Shown here one piece after another: positions 16,113-25,171 of a stretch of DNA of 64,000 nt (its first letter is position 1; each line of letters starts with the position of its first letter). Under the pieces are notes generated by a model that ran no database searches, had not been told where the DNA came from, and saw nothing but the letters and a program-made list of their open reading frames with translations. This DNA comes from Paragemmobacter straminiformis. GTDB lineage: Bacteria > Pseudomonadota > Alphaproteobacteria > Rhodobacterales > Rhodobacteraceae. Location: assembly GCF_014243445.1 (NCBI RefSeq), contig NZ_JACLQD010000007.1, positions 1 to 64,000 on the forward strand. Reading direction: 5' to 3'. The position numbers and the translations under genes are program-made.

Positions 16113-16346
16113 TCATGTCCTGCCTCCCGTTTCGATGGCGTCGATGCGGGCTTCCCAGATCCCGGGATCGCGCCCGGCCAGCAGCTCGGCCACGGCAAGG
16201 TCGGGCTGGCGGGTAAAGATCACCAGCGGCGTGCCATTGACGCGATGCGCGGCACCCGTGCGCTTGTCGATCAGATGGACAGCACAGGCAGGCGCATGTC
16301 CGGCGGCCCGTGATGGGGCGGCAGAGCGTGGAACAAGTGCGTTCAT
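16113..16346 (-). CDS. Small protein at the head of the sulfate operon, unknown
   Basis: 77 residues from ATG 16346 with a good AGGAG site eight bases upstream. The C-terminal two thirds ([19 protein letters not shown], then [21 protein letters not shown]) look like a compact folded domain and have protein-like codon use. I do not recognise the family. Its stop overlaps the upstream alternative start of sbp in an ATGA junction, so it is translated with the sulfate transporter and may be a sulfur-starvation protein. No signal peptide or metal motif. Confidence 0.6.
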   Translation of the reverse strand: MNALVPRSAAPSRAAGHAPACAVHLIDKRTGAAHRVNGTPLVIFTRQPDLAVAELLAGRDPGIWEARIDAIETGGRT

Positions 16347-16424
16347 CGGCTGTCTCCTCTGTCTGACCGGGGCGGTGTGCCTTCGGTGGTTTAATATCGA
16401 CAGAGTTGGTCGCCTATTGCAAAG

Positions 16425-16526
16425 GAATATTCACGCCAAATTTTGTCGTGTATAGAGAAGAATATTCTACGCCGCGCGGCGAAGCGGATGGCGCGGCGCG
16501 TTCCGGTAATGTGTTGAAATTCAACA
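16425..16526. promoter_or_regulatory. Cluster of AT-rich palindromes before the sulfate operon
   Basis: Within about 100 bases lie GAATATTC (16425-16432), AGAATATTCT (16459-16468, containing the same eight-base core) and a 15-base palindrome TGTTGAA-A-TTCAACA (16512-16526). The two GAATATTC cores are 35 bases apart. They lie between the Rrf2 gene stop and the first gene of the sulfate operon, where the operon promoter should be. They are candidate operators for the adjacent Rrf2 regulator. Confidence 0.45.
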
Positions 16527-16541
16527 GGTTGGTCGAAAAGG

Positions 16542-16994
16542 TCAGGCGCCAAGCACCTGATCGGCGGCTTCCGACGACCGCAGCATGTCTTCCAGCGTCA
16601 GGGAATCGATGATGAGAAGATAGGACCAGAACACCTCGGCAAAGACCTTGCGGATGCGGCAGGTGGCCTCGTCCGCGCAATCCTCGCAGCGCTGATAGGC
16701 GCGGCGCGACAGGCAGGGCAGGGGGGCGATCGGCCCGTCGATGGTGCGCAACAGCTCTGATATCGACACGTCCGAGGGTTTCTTGATCAGCGAATACCCG
16801 CCCGACCGCCCGCGGATCGACGCGATGACGCCGGCGTTGCGCACCTCAAGCAGGATATGCTCGAGAAACCGCTTCGGCGTGCCTGACCGCTTGGCGATTT
16901 CCTCGATGGTCAGGGCTTCGGGCTTCGGACGCGTGGCTTCATCCGCGAGAACGAGCAGGGCCTTGAGCGCATATTTCATCTTTTGCGTGATCAT
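16542..16994 (-). CDS. Rrf2-family regulator with four cysteines
   Basis: 150 residues from ATG 16994 (MITQKMKYALKALLVLA, the normal Rrf2 start). Winged HTH at about residues 28-70 (LTIEEIAKRSGTPKRFLEHIL, then RGRSGGYSL). Cysteines C94, C103, C106 and C112 sit in the loop where IscR, NsrR and RirA bind a cluster, but the spacing (x8, x2, x5) is different from IscR. Placed just upstream of the sulfate operon in the same direction, it probably responds to cysteine or Fe-S status and controls sulfur uptake, as CymR does in Firmicutes. The regulatory role is inference. Confidence 0.85.
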   Translation of the reverse strand: MITQKMKYALKALLVLADEATRPKPEALTIEEIAKRSGTPKRFLEHILLEVRNAGVIASIRGRSGGYSLIKKPSDVSISELLRTIDGPIAPLPCLSRRAYQRCEDCADEATCRIRKVFAEVFWSYLLIIDSLTLEDMLRSSEAADQVLGA

Positions 16995-17188
16995 GGCTTC
17001 AAAGCTACGCCGCCGAAGATCGAGAATCAATGTAGGTATTTGCGAATTTCCGCCCACCCCCCGCGCAGGGGTGGGGCAAGCCTTTGAAAGGGCGTGTAAA
17101 ATGGAAATCTTCTAAAACACGACAAAGACAGTAGACAAAACGTTTTTTATCGGCATCCTGTAGCAGGACCGCAAGAACGAGGGGTGTC

Positions 17189-17662
17189 ATGGAAGATCTC
17201 GATCTGATCGACCGCAAGATCGTGGCCGAATTGATGCGTGACGCGACGCTGCCTGTGGCGCAGATCGCGGACAAGGTCGGGCTGTCGCAGACCCCGTGCT
17301 GGAAGCGGATCCAGAAGCTGGAAGCCATCGGCGTGTTGACGGGCCGTGTCGCGCTGGCCGACCCCGCGAAACTCGGTTTCGGGCTGACCGTCTTTGTCGG
17401 TATCGAGGCACCCGACCATTCCGCCGAATGGCGCGAGTCCTTTGCCAAGGCCACGCGCGACATCCCCCAGATCATGGAGGTCTATCGCATGGCGGGCGAG
17501 ATGGATTACCTGCTGCGCGTTGCGGTCTCGGACATGGCGGCCTTTGACGGGCTTTACAAACGCCTGACCGGTGCCGTCCCGATCAAGAACGTCACCAGCC
17601 ATTTCGCGATGGAGCGGATGAAGTTCACCACCGCCTATCCCGTCGATACGCTGAACCGCTAG
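17189..17662 (+). CDS. Lrp/AsnC-family regulator
   Basis: 157 residues. N-terminal HTH (LDLIDRKIVAELMRDATLPVAQIAD, then GLSQTPCWKRIQKLEAIGVL) and a C-terminal RAM domain (MEVYRMAGEMDYLLRVAVSDMAAFDGLY, the family effector segment). It converges on the dehydrogenase gene at 17659-20106: the two stop codons share CTAG, so the genes overlap by four bases and no terminator fits between them. Probably regulates amino-acid or methylamine metabolism in response to an amino acid. Confidence 0.88.
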   Translation: MEDLDLIDRKIVAELMRDATLPVAQIADKVGLSQTPCWKRIQKLEAIGVLTGRVALADPAKLGFGLTVFVGIEAPDHSAEWRESFAKATRDIPQIMEVYRMAGEMDYLLRVAVSDMAAFDGLYKRLTGAVPIKNVTSHFAMERMKFTTAYPVDTLNR

Positions 17663-20106
17663 GATTTCACGCGCAGCGATTGCGGATCGAAGGGGGCCGC
17701 GATGTGCAGCCTTGCGGCAACCCGTTCCGAGGCGACTTCCAATTCGTAGCTTCCCCCCGCGAGGAAGGCGTCATCCACCCCGCCCGCATGGCGCACGTAG
17801 CCCATGCCGATGGGCTGGCCCAGCGTATGGCCGAACCCGCCCGACGACAGCCAGCCCACCCGCTCGCCGTTGCGGTATATGGTCTCGCGGCCCAGCAAGA
17901 TCACCTGCGGGTCGTCGACGGTGAAGCTGACGAGCCGTTTCTTCACCCCGCCCGCCAGTTGCGCCGCCACCGCCTCGCGTCCGATGAAGGGGATGCCGGA
18001 TTTCATCTTGCAGGCCCATGCAAGCCCCGCTTCCACGGGTGTATGGTCGGGGCCGATATCGGCACCCCAGGCGCGATAGGCCTTTTCCAGCCGCAGCGTT
18101 TCGATGGCGCGGTATCCGGCGTTGCGCAGCCCGTGCGCGGCCCCCGCCTGCATCAACGCCTCGTAGACCGTCACGGCCACGTCGGTCGGCATGTGCAGCT
18201 CCCATCCCAGTTCACCGACATAGGTGACACGCAGCGCGAGGACGGGGCAGGCGGCAACCGAAATCGCCCGCGCCGTGGCAAAGGGGAATGCGGCGTTCGA
18301 CAGATCATCCGGCGACAGCGCCTGAAGGATGTCGCGCGCCCTTGGCCCCATCAGCGACAGCACGCTCGAACCTGCGGTCACATCTACCAGCTGGCAGCGC
18401 GATCCTTCGGGGATGTTGCGGGCGATCCAGTCGAAATCATGCGTGGCAAAGCCCGTTCCGGTGACGATGTAGAATTCGTCCCGCGCCACGCGGGCCACCG
18501 TCACATCCGCCTCGATCCCGCCACGGCGGTTCAGCATCTGCGTATAGGTCAGCGACCCCACCGCACGGTCGACGTTTCCGGCAGCGATATGGTTAAGAAC
18601 CTGCGCCGCATCCGGCCCCTTTAGGGTGAATTTGGCGAATGAGGTCTGGTCGATCAGCACCGCCCCCTCGCGCGCGGCGCGGTGTTCGCGGCCCACGGCA
18701 TCGAACCATCCGGGGTGCTGGTAGGAATAGCGGTCGACAGGGGTTTCCCCTGCGGCAAGGTCCGCGAACCAGTTCGGACGCTCCCACCCCAGCTTTTCTC
18801 CGAAACAGGCCCCCGCCGCCTGCAAATGCGCGTAAAGCGGCGAGCGGCGTGTCGGGCGGGCCGAGCGGTGTTCCTCGGACGGCCATGCGATGGTGTAGTG
18901 CTTGCCATAGGCTTCGACCGTGCGGGCGCGGACCCAGTCGGTCGAGCGGTGGACACGGCCGAAGCGGCGGATATCGACGGGCCAAAGGTCATAGGGCGCC
19001 TCGCCCTTGGCCGCCCATTCCGCCAGCGCCATCCCCGCCCCGCCGCCCGAGGCGATGCCAAAGGCGTTGAACCCCGCGCCCACGTAGAAATTCCGCAACT
19101 CGGGCGCTTCGCCAAGGATGAAATTGCCGTCGGGGGTAAAGCTTTCGGGGCCGTTGATCAGCTGCTTCACCCCGGCATTCGCAAGCGCGGGCACCCGGGC
19201 CAGCGCGTTCTCCATGAATTGCGAATAATGGTCCCAATCCGAATTAAGCAGTTCGAAATGGAACCCTTCCGGTATGCCGTTCTGCGCCCAGGGTTTGGGA
19301 TTCGGCTCGTAGCCGCCCCAGACAAGGCCGCCGACATCTTCCTTCCAATAGGTCAGCCGGTCAGGATCGCGCAGGGTGGGCAGGGTCGGGGTGACGCCCT
19401 CGATCCGTTCCGTGACCATGTATTGGTGTTCGACCGAGATCAGCGGCACATTGACCCCCACGGTCGCGGCCAGACTGCGCGTCCACTGGCCCGCGCAGCA
19501 GATCACCTTTTCGCATTCGATGGTGCCTTGCGCGGTTTCCACGCCCCTGATGCGCCCGTCTTCGACGATGATGCGGGTGACGGGCGTATCCTCGAAGATC
19601 TGCACCCCCGCCATGCGCGCGCCCTTGGCCAGCGACTGGGTGATGTCGGACGGGTTCGCCTGCCCGTCGGTCGGCAGATAGGCCGCCCCCACAAGGTCGT
19701 CGATGGTCATCAAGGGCCAAAGCTCCTGCGCCTCGCGCGGGGTCAGCAGGTGCATCTCCAGCCCGAAGCTGTGCGCGGTGGTCGCCTGCCGCTTCACTTC
19801 GGTCCAGCGTTCGGCATTGCAGGCCAGCCGCAAGCCGCCGTTCATCTTCCAGCCGGTTTGCAGGCCGGTTTCCTGTTCCAGCTTTTTGTAAAGCTCGACC
19901 GAATAGCCCAGAAGCTGGGTGATGTTGGCCGAGGTGCGCAACTGCCCCACCAGCCCCGCCGCATGGAAAGTGGTGCCCGAGGTCAGCTTCTTGCGTTCAA
20001 GCAACACCGTGTCGGTCCAGCCCAGCTTTCCAAGGTGATAGGCGGTCGAGCAGCCGATGATGCCGCCGCCGATGATGACGGCGCGGGCGGTGGTGGGAAG
20101 GGTCAT
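17659..20106 (-). CDS. Dimethylglycine/sarcosine-dehydrogenase-like flavoprotein with GcvT-type domain
   Basis: 815 residues. FAD-binding fold at the N-terminus (AVIIGGGIIGCSTAYHLGKLG, residues 9-29) and the covalent-flavin motif SGTTFHAAGL with H48, as in dimethylglycine and sarcosine dehydrogenases. The DAO domain runs to about 420; the C-terminal half is an aminomethyltransferase (GcvT)-like folate domain (DQTSFAKFTLKGPDA near 505, ETLRLEKAYRAWGADIGPDHTPVEAGL near 690). The reaction would be oxidative N-demethylation of a methylated amino acid with transfer of the C1 unit to tetrahydrofolate. The start at 20106 lies one base after the kinase-like gene stop. Related folds also serve other N-methyl compounds. 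Confidence 0.87.
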   Translation of the reverse strand: MTLPTTARAVIIGGGIIGCSTAYHLGKLGWTDTVLLERKKLTSGTTFHAAGLVGQLRTSANITQLLGYSVELYKKLEQETGLQTGWKMNGGLRLACNAERWTEVKRQATTAHSFGLEMHLLTPREAQELWPLMTIDDLVGAAYLPTDGQANPSDITQSLAKGARMAGVQIFEDTPVTRIIVEDGRIRGVETAQGTIECEKVICCAGQWTRSLAATVGVNVPLISVEHQYMVTERIEGVTPTLPTLRDPDRLTYWKEDVGGLVWGGYEPNPKPWAQNGIPEGFHFELLNSDWDHYSQFMENALARVPALANAGVKQLINGPESFTPDGNFILGEAPELRNFYVGAGFNAFGIASGGGAGMALAEWAAKGEAPYDLWPVDIRRFGRVHRSTDWVRARTVEAYGKHYTIAWPSEEHRSARPTRRSPLYAHLQAAGACFGEKLGWERPNWFADLAAGETPVDRYSYQHPGWFDAVGREHRAAREGAVLIDQTSFAKFTLKGPDAAQVLNHIAAGNVDRAVGSLTYTQMLNRRGGIEADVTVARVARDEFYIVTGTGFATHDFDWIARNIPEGSRCQLVDVTAGSSVLSLMGPRARDILQALSPDDLSNAAFPFATARAISVAACPVLALRVTYVGELGWELHMPTDVAVTVYEALMQAGAAHGLRNAGYRAIETLRLEKAYRAWGADIGPDHTPVEAGLAWACKMKSGIPFIGREAVAAQLAGGVKKRLVSFTVDDPQVILLGRETIYRNGERVGWLSSGGFGHTLGQPIGMGYVRHAGGVDDAFLAGGSYELEVASERVAARLHIAAPFDPQSLRVKS

Positions 20107-20107
20107 G

Positions 20108-20980
20108 TCAGCTTTCCTCGAACGCGGCCAAGGCGGCGCGATAGGTGTCAAGATTGGTGGCCGTATAGGCCGCATAGTCGAAATCAAGTTCGGAATGGAT
20201 TTCCTGCACCATGCTCCACATCGCCTCGCGCAGGGCGGATGCGGCTTTCATGGCGCGATAGCTGCGCCACAGCGCGGCATCGGGGGCGCGGTCGTAATAG
20301 GCCGACAGCATCCGCGCTTCCTGCGCCGGGGTCAGGCCGTTGTTGGCCGCCAGACCGCCAAGATCGAAGAGCGGAGAATTGAAGCCCGCATAATCCCAGT
20401 CGACCAGCCACATCCGCGCGCCGTCATGCAGGAAATTGGCAGGCAGCAAATCGTTGTGCCCGAAGACAAGCTCGACCGGACCGACCGCCGCCTCCAGCCG
20501 CGACGCCTGCGCCAGCAGGTCGGGCAAAAGCGGCGCATAGCCGCTGTCGCCGTCGCGCAGCGTTCCGGCATAGTCGCGCAGGACGTGGAACACCCAGAAA
20601 ACCAGCGCAGGCCCGCGCAGATGGGCGGGCATGTCGCGATGCGCGCGGGCGACAAGCGCCAGCGCCGACTCGAGCGTCGCCGCATCGTGGAAATCGGCGG
20701 CCGCCAGCGTGCGACCTTCGATGAAGTCGATCACAAGCGCCCCCGGTTCATGGTGCAGCACGGCGGGGGAAATGCCCGCCGCATGGGCGGCACGGCTTGC
20801 CGACAGCTCGTTGAAGCGCAGGATCTGATGCACGGGAATGTCGTCTCCGATCCGCACCACGCAGCGCCGCGCGTCATCCTGCACTACGAAATTGACATTG
20901 GTGATCCCGCCGCCCAGCGGTTTGACCTCGGGTCGTCCGGTCCAGATCGGCAGGCGCAGCACCCTGTCCAGCGGCGTCAT
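20108..20980 (-). CDS. Choline/ethanolamine kinase-like phosphotransferase
   Basis: 290 residues of the APH/choline kinase fold. Nucleotide lobe with GGGITNVNFVV (about 23-33), catalytic Brenner motif FGHNDLLPANFL (about 172-183) and metal site LVDWDYAGFNSPLFDLGGLA (about 191-210), all close to choline kinases. It is the upstream gene of a two-gene operon with the flavoprotein. Likely phosphorylates choline or another amino alcohol; with the demethylating flavoprotein it suggests handling of choline-derived methylated amines. Substrate not determinable from sequence. Confidence 0.82.
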   Translation of the reverse strand: MTPLDRVLRLPIWTGRPEVKPLGGGITNVNFVVQDDARRCVVRIGDDIPVHQILRFNELSASRAAHAAGISPAVLHHEPGALVIDFIEGRTLAAADFHDAATLESALALVARAHRDMPAHLRGPALVFWVFHVLRDYAGTLRDGDSGYAPLLPDLLAQASRLEAAVGPVELVFGHNDLLPANFLHDGARMWLVDWDYAGFNSPLFDLGGLAANNGLTPAQEARMLSAYYDRAPDAALWRSYRAMKAASALREAMWSMVQEIHSELDFDYAAYTATNLDTYRAALAAFEES

Positions 20981-21034
20981 CGAAAGCCCCTCACCCCTTG
21001 CTTTGCCGCAAGCTGTGGGCTGCGCTCGCGGCTG

Positions 21035-24000
21035 TCAAAGGGTTTCTGACCCTTCCTGAACGCTCTGCACCAAAGCCGCCACCCGCGCCGCAAGGTCGGC
21101 ACGGCGGACGGGTTTGGGCAGATGCGCGGCAAAGCCGGAGGCAAGATATTCATCGACCTGATGCGCCATCGCGTTGGCGGTTACGGCAACGGCGGGCGGA
21201 GCAACGGTGCCGCTGTTTTCCGCAAGCCGCCGGATTTCGCGCAAGGCGGTGATCCCGTCCATTTCCGGCATGGCAATGTCGAAACACAGAATGTCGAACC
21301 GGCCCGGCGCCCAGGCCTCGACAGCCTGCCTGCCGTTTTCAACCAGCAAGGTCTCGATTCCCATGCGCTTGAGAAAGGCGTCGATGATCTGGAGGTTGAT
21401 CGGATTGTCATCGGCCACCAGCGCGCGCACGCCGTGCAGGGCGGGCAGTTCGGTGCCGCGCGGCGGCGTGGCCTCGGCGGGTGCGACCGCAGGAAGGGGC
21501 AGCGTGACGCGAACGGTCGTGCCCTTGTCGGGCGCACTGTCGATCTCGATCCGCCCGTCCATCATCGCCGTCAGGCGGCGCACGATGGACATGCCCAAGC
21601 CCGTGCCACCGTAGCGCCGCGTCATGCTTGGGTCGGCCTGTTCGAAATCGTCGAAAATCCGCGCCTTCTGGTCCGCCGACATGCCGATGCCCGTATCCCT
21701 CACCTCGATCGTCAGGGGTTCGGCCGCTCCGCCGGTAATCCGCAAGACCACGCTGCCGGTTTCGGTGAACTTGACCGCGTTGCTCAGCAGATTGTGCAAG
21801 ATCTGCGAAAGCCGGTGCGCGTCGCCCGTCCGCAAGGGCAGATCGGCGGGAAAATCCTTGTGGAAGGCCAGCCCCTTTTCCTCGGCCTTCAGCCGGTGCA
21901 AGGCACCGACCTTGCGGCCGATCTCCGAAGGCGAGAAGGTGTCCTGCACCAGTTGCAGCTTTCCGGCCTCGATCTTCGACATGTCGAGGATGTCGTTCAG
22001 GATGGTCAGAAGCGTCTCGCCCGATTCACGGATGGTCTGGGCCGTGCGGGCAAGGTCGGGGTCGGACAGATCGGCGGCAAGAAGATCGGCCATGCCGAGA
22101 ATGCCGTTGAGCGGCGTCCTGATCTCGTGGCTCATGTTGGCAAGGAACAGCGATTTCGACCGGCTCGCCTCTTCGGCGCGTTCGCGGGCATCGTGAAGCT
22201 CGGTCACATCGACCCGCAGGCCCACGCTGCCACCGTCCGGCGTCTTGCGTTCGAATATCCGCAACACGCGCCCGTTGCCCAGACGCTGCTCTATCATCGG
22301 GCCGGGGTTCAGGTGCTTGTGCATCCGCTCGGCAAGCCATGTCTCTTCCCGTCCCACGGCTTCGGCATATTGGCCGCGTTTCAGGCCGTAGCGCAGGATA
22401 TCGACGAAAGCGGTGCCGCGGATCATGGCGGGGGCGCTTTCGGCATAGATTTCCTTGTAGCGCCCGTTGGCGATCACCAGACGGTCGTCGGCATCGTAAA
22501 GCACGAAACCGTCCGGCAGCGCCTCGACAGCGGTGACGAGTTGCTCGCGCGCGGCGATGGCGGCCCGTTCGGCCTGCTGCAAACGCTCCTCGCGCAGCTT
22601 GCGGTCGGTGATATCCTCGACAAGGCTCCAGATCAGCACCCGGCCGTTGTCATCGGTGATGCGCACGGCATTGCAAAGCGCGGGGAACTGTCGGCCATCC
22701 TTGCGCAGAAACGCCTTTTCGAACGGCCCGCACCGCCCCGTGGCCCTGAGGATTTCGATCTGCGCGGCATCGACCGCATGGAATTCGGGCGGGCAGACCT
22801 CGAAATAGGTCAGCGCCAGCAGTTCGGGGCGCGTATAGCCCGTATAGGACATGAAGGCCGCGTTCGCATCGACCATCGCCCCCGTTTCCAGATCGTTCAG
22901 CACAATTCCCACGGGCGACAGGTCAAACAGCGCCTCGAGCAGGGTATCGCGGTAGCGCAGCACGGCCTCGTTTTGGACGGCTTCGGTGATGTCGCGGGCG
23001 ATGAACAGATACCCCGGCTTCGAGGACGCATCATAAGGCGTCCGGGCCGAGGCCGAGAGTTCGTACCAGAATGTCTGTTCGCCGTCCGGCGGCGTCAGTC
23101 TGTACCGCTTGCCGCGTGACAGGCCCGTCGCATCGACCTCGCGCATGGCTTCGACCGCGATGGCCGCCACATCGGGGGGCAGCACCTCGGCCATGGGACG
23201 GCCGATGAAATGGTCGGGCGGAAGGAAAAGCGGCACACCTTCGGCAACATGGTAGCCGATGAAATTGCCGTCATAGTCCACCTCGAAAATCGGGTCGGGA
23301 ATGGCGGCGAGCGTGGCCTGAAGGCGGTTCCGCTCTTGCTCCAGATTGTGTTCGAGCCGCTTGCGTTCGGTGATGTCCTCGAATGTCCCGAAGATGCGCG
23401 CGATATGCCCGCGGCGCCATTCGACCCCCGCCGTGCTGCGCACCCAGCGGGGGCGTCCCTTGGCGGTCGAGAACTGGAGTTCGAGGTCGAAGGGCGTTCC
23501 CTCCTTCATCAGCGCGTTGAAATGCGCCACCACGACCGCCCGACTTTCGGGCGCATAGAAATCGAGCGCCGTCTCCAAGGCGACAGCCGCCCCCTGCGGC
23601 ATGCCGTGAATCCGGTAGGTCTCGGGCGACCAGAAGATCGCCCCGCTTTCTACGTCGATCTCCCAGCTTCCGACACCCGAAACCGCTTCGATCCGGGCAT
23701 GGTGAAACGCCGCGCGGCGGCGTTCGGTCACGTCGCGCGCGGTGGCATAGACCAGCCCTCTGGCCGCGTCGAAGCTGCCGCTCCATTCCAGTTCGTGCCA
23801 CGTGCCATCCCTGGCGCGCAGCCGGTTCACGAAATGCCGCGACGCACCGTCACGCAGCGAGGCGACAGCGGTGTTGGTGTCTTCAAGGTCGTCGGGATGG
23901 ACGAAATCGCTTAAAGGCCTTCCCACCACTTCGGCGGGCGTCCAGCCGAGAATCGGCTCCCATGCCGGATTTACCGCGTGGACGTAGCCCTGCATGTCAC

Positions 24001-24112
24001 CGATACAAAGCATATCGGCGGAAGCTTCGAAGAAATTGGCGAAACCCTTGTCTTCCACGCGCCCCTCTCGGTGACCTTGCCCATCGACCGCCCCGGAGGG
24101 TGACAAGATCAC
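21035..24112 (-). CDS. Multi-PAS hybrid sensor histidine kinase
   Basis: 1025 residues, no membrane segment apparent, so probably cytoplasmic. About five PAS/PAC repeats cover residues 25-630 (for example CIGDMQGYVHAVNPAWEPILGW at 37-58). Next come a HisKA domain with H662 in MSHEIRTPLNGILGM, an HATPase domain with LSNAVKF, DTGIGMS and GGTGLGMSI, and a C-terminal receiver (about 895-1010: LVADDNPIN, FDIAMPEMDG). The start is a GTG at 24112; another GTG at 24058 with a good AGAGGGG site would remove 18 residues. No partner response regulator lies next to it, so it is an orphan hybrid kinase. Input signal unknown; PAS domains may bind haem, flavin or small ligands. Confidence 0.9.
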   Translation of the reverse strand: MILSPSGAVDGQGHREGRVEDKGFANFFEASADMLCIGDMQGYVHAVNPAWEPILGWTPAEVVGRPLSDFVHPDDLEDTNTAVASLRDGASRHFVNRLRARDGTWHELEWSGSFDAARGLVYATARDVTERRRAAFHHARIEAVSGVGSWEIDVESGAIFWSPETYRIHGMPQGAAVALETALDFYAPESRAVVVAHFNALMKEGTPFDLELQFSTAKGRPRWVRSTAGVEWRRGHIARIFGTFEDITERKRLEHNLEQERNRLQATLAAIPDPIFEVDYDGNFIGYHVAEGVPLFLPPDHFIGRPMAEVLPPDVAAIAVEAMREVDATGLSRGKRYRLTPPDGEQTFWYELSASARTPYDASSKPGYLFIARDITEAVQNEAVLRYRDTLLEALFDLSPVGIVLNDLETGAMVDANAAFMSYTGYTRPELLALTYFEVCPPEFHAVDAAQIEILRATGRCGPFEKAFLRKDGRQFPALCNAVRITDDNGRVLIWSLVEDITDRKLREERLQQAERAAIAAREQLVTAVEALPDGFVLYDADDRLVIANGRYKEIYAESAPAMIRGTAFVDILRYGLKRGQYAEAVGREETWLAERMHKHLNPGPMIEQRLGNGRVLRIFERKTPDGGSVGLRVDVTELHDARERAEEASRSKSLFLANMSHEIRTPLNGILGMADLLAADLSDPDLARTAQTIRESGETLLTILNDILDMSKIEAGKLQLVQDTFSPSEIGRKVGALHRLKAEEKGLAFHKDFPADLPLRTGDAHRLSQILHNLLSNAVKFTETGSVVLRITGGAAEPLTIEVRDTGIGMSADQKARIFDDFEQADPSMTRRYGGTGLGMSIVRRLTAMMDGRIEIDSAPDKGTTVRVTLPLPAVAPAEATPPRGTELPALHGVRALVADDNPINLQIIDAFLKRMGIETLLVENGRQAVEAWAPGRFDILCFDIAMPEMDGITALREIRRLAENSGTVAPPAVAVTANAMAHQVDEYLASGFAAHLPKPVRRADLAARVAALVQSVQEGSETL

Positions 24113-24352
24113 ACTGCCCCTTCACGTTAACATTTATTATCGAAACGGCACAACCTTGGCCCCATGCCGCAGATGTCGCAGTGGGGCCAGAAATCGGGCC
24201 AGAAATCGGGTCGGGCGGCGGGCTTTGCCAAAGGTCGCGTCGGGGAACGCGGGCGCGGGTGCGGCGTTGCGCTTCTGTCGGTCGGGGTGCGGCACTGGAC
24301 GCCGCTCAGGCTTGGCGCATATTCCGCCGGACCGATCTGAAAAGGAAAAGAC

Positions 24353-25171
24353 ATGCAAACCCGTCTCGCGCTGAACGATGGCCAGAGCCTGCCGCAACTC
24401 GGCTTCGGTCTGTGGCAGGTGCCGCAAGACCAGACCGCCCGCGTCGTGCGCGAGGGTTTGGCGGCAGGCTACCGGCTGATCGACGGCGCTGCGATCTATG
24501 GCAACGAGGCGGGCTTGGGCGAGGGCCTGCGCAGCACCGATGTCGCGCGGGACGAGATCTTCGTCACGACCAAGGTCTGGAACGACCACCACGGCCATGA
24601 CGCCGCCCGACGCGCGGCAGACGAAAGCCTGAAGCGGATCGGGGTCGACTACCTCGATTGCCTGCTGATCCACTGGCCATGCCCCGACCATGACCGCTAC
24701 GTCGAAACATGGCGCGCGCTGATCGAACTGCGCGCCGAAGGTCGCGTGCGGTCCATCGGGGTGTCGAATTTCATGGCCCCGCATCTGGAACGGCTGGTCG
24801 GCGAAACCGGTGTCGCGCCGGTGCTGAACCAGATCGAATTGCACCCGCGTCTGGCGCAGGCCGATCTGCGCGCCCTGCACCGGCGCATGGGAATCGTGAC
24901 GCAAAGCTGGACGCCGCTCGGGCAGGGGCGGTCGTTCGATGCGCCTGCGGTTCAGGCCGCAGCCGCCCGCACGGGCAAGACCCCCGCGCAGGTCATCCTG
25001 CGCTGGCATCTGCAACTGGGCTGCGCGGTGATCCCGCGTTCGACCCGCGCGGCGGGGCTGGCCGAGAACCTCGATCTGTTCGGCTTTGCCCTGACCGATG
25101 ACGACATGGCCGCCATCGCCCGCCTTGACGCGGCCGAGCGGACGGGGCCTGACCCGCTGCTGTTCAGCTAG
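24353..25171 (+). CDS. Aldo/keto reductase (2,5-diketogluconate reductase-like)
   Basis: 272 residues, (beta/alpha)8 barrel. Catalytic tetrad visible: D and Y in RLIDGAAIYGNE (about 42-53), K in FVTTKVWN and H in LLIHWPCP. The NADPH-binding end is VIPRSTRAAGLAENL (about 225-239). AAGGAAAAG precedes ATG 24353. It reduces small aldehydes or ketones in the cytoplasm. It converges with opgC, overlapping it by eight bases at the 3' ends. The 240 bases upstream hold the divergent promoters with the histidine kinase and a short tandem 12-base repeat near 24184-24208. Confidence 0.88.
   Translation: MQTRLALNDGQSLPQLGFGLWQVPQDQTARVVREGLAAGYRLIDGAAIYGNEAGLGEGLRSTDVARDEIFVTTKVWNDHHGHDAARRAADESLKRIGVDYLDCLLIHWPCPDHDRYVETWRALIELRAEGRVRSIGVSNFMAPHLERLVGETGVAPVLNQIELHPRLAQADLRALHRRMGIVTQSWTPLGQGRSFDAPAVQAAAARTGKTPAQVILRWHLQLGCAVIPRSTRAAGLAENLDLFGFALTDDDMAAIARLDAAERTGPDPLLFS

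Noticed and set aside
14875-16455. Plus-strand open frame of 526 codons across the sulfate operon
   Set aside because: It is antisense to sbp and its neighbour; no motif and shadow-like composition.
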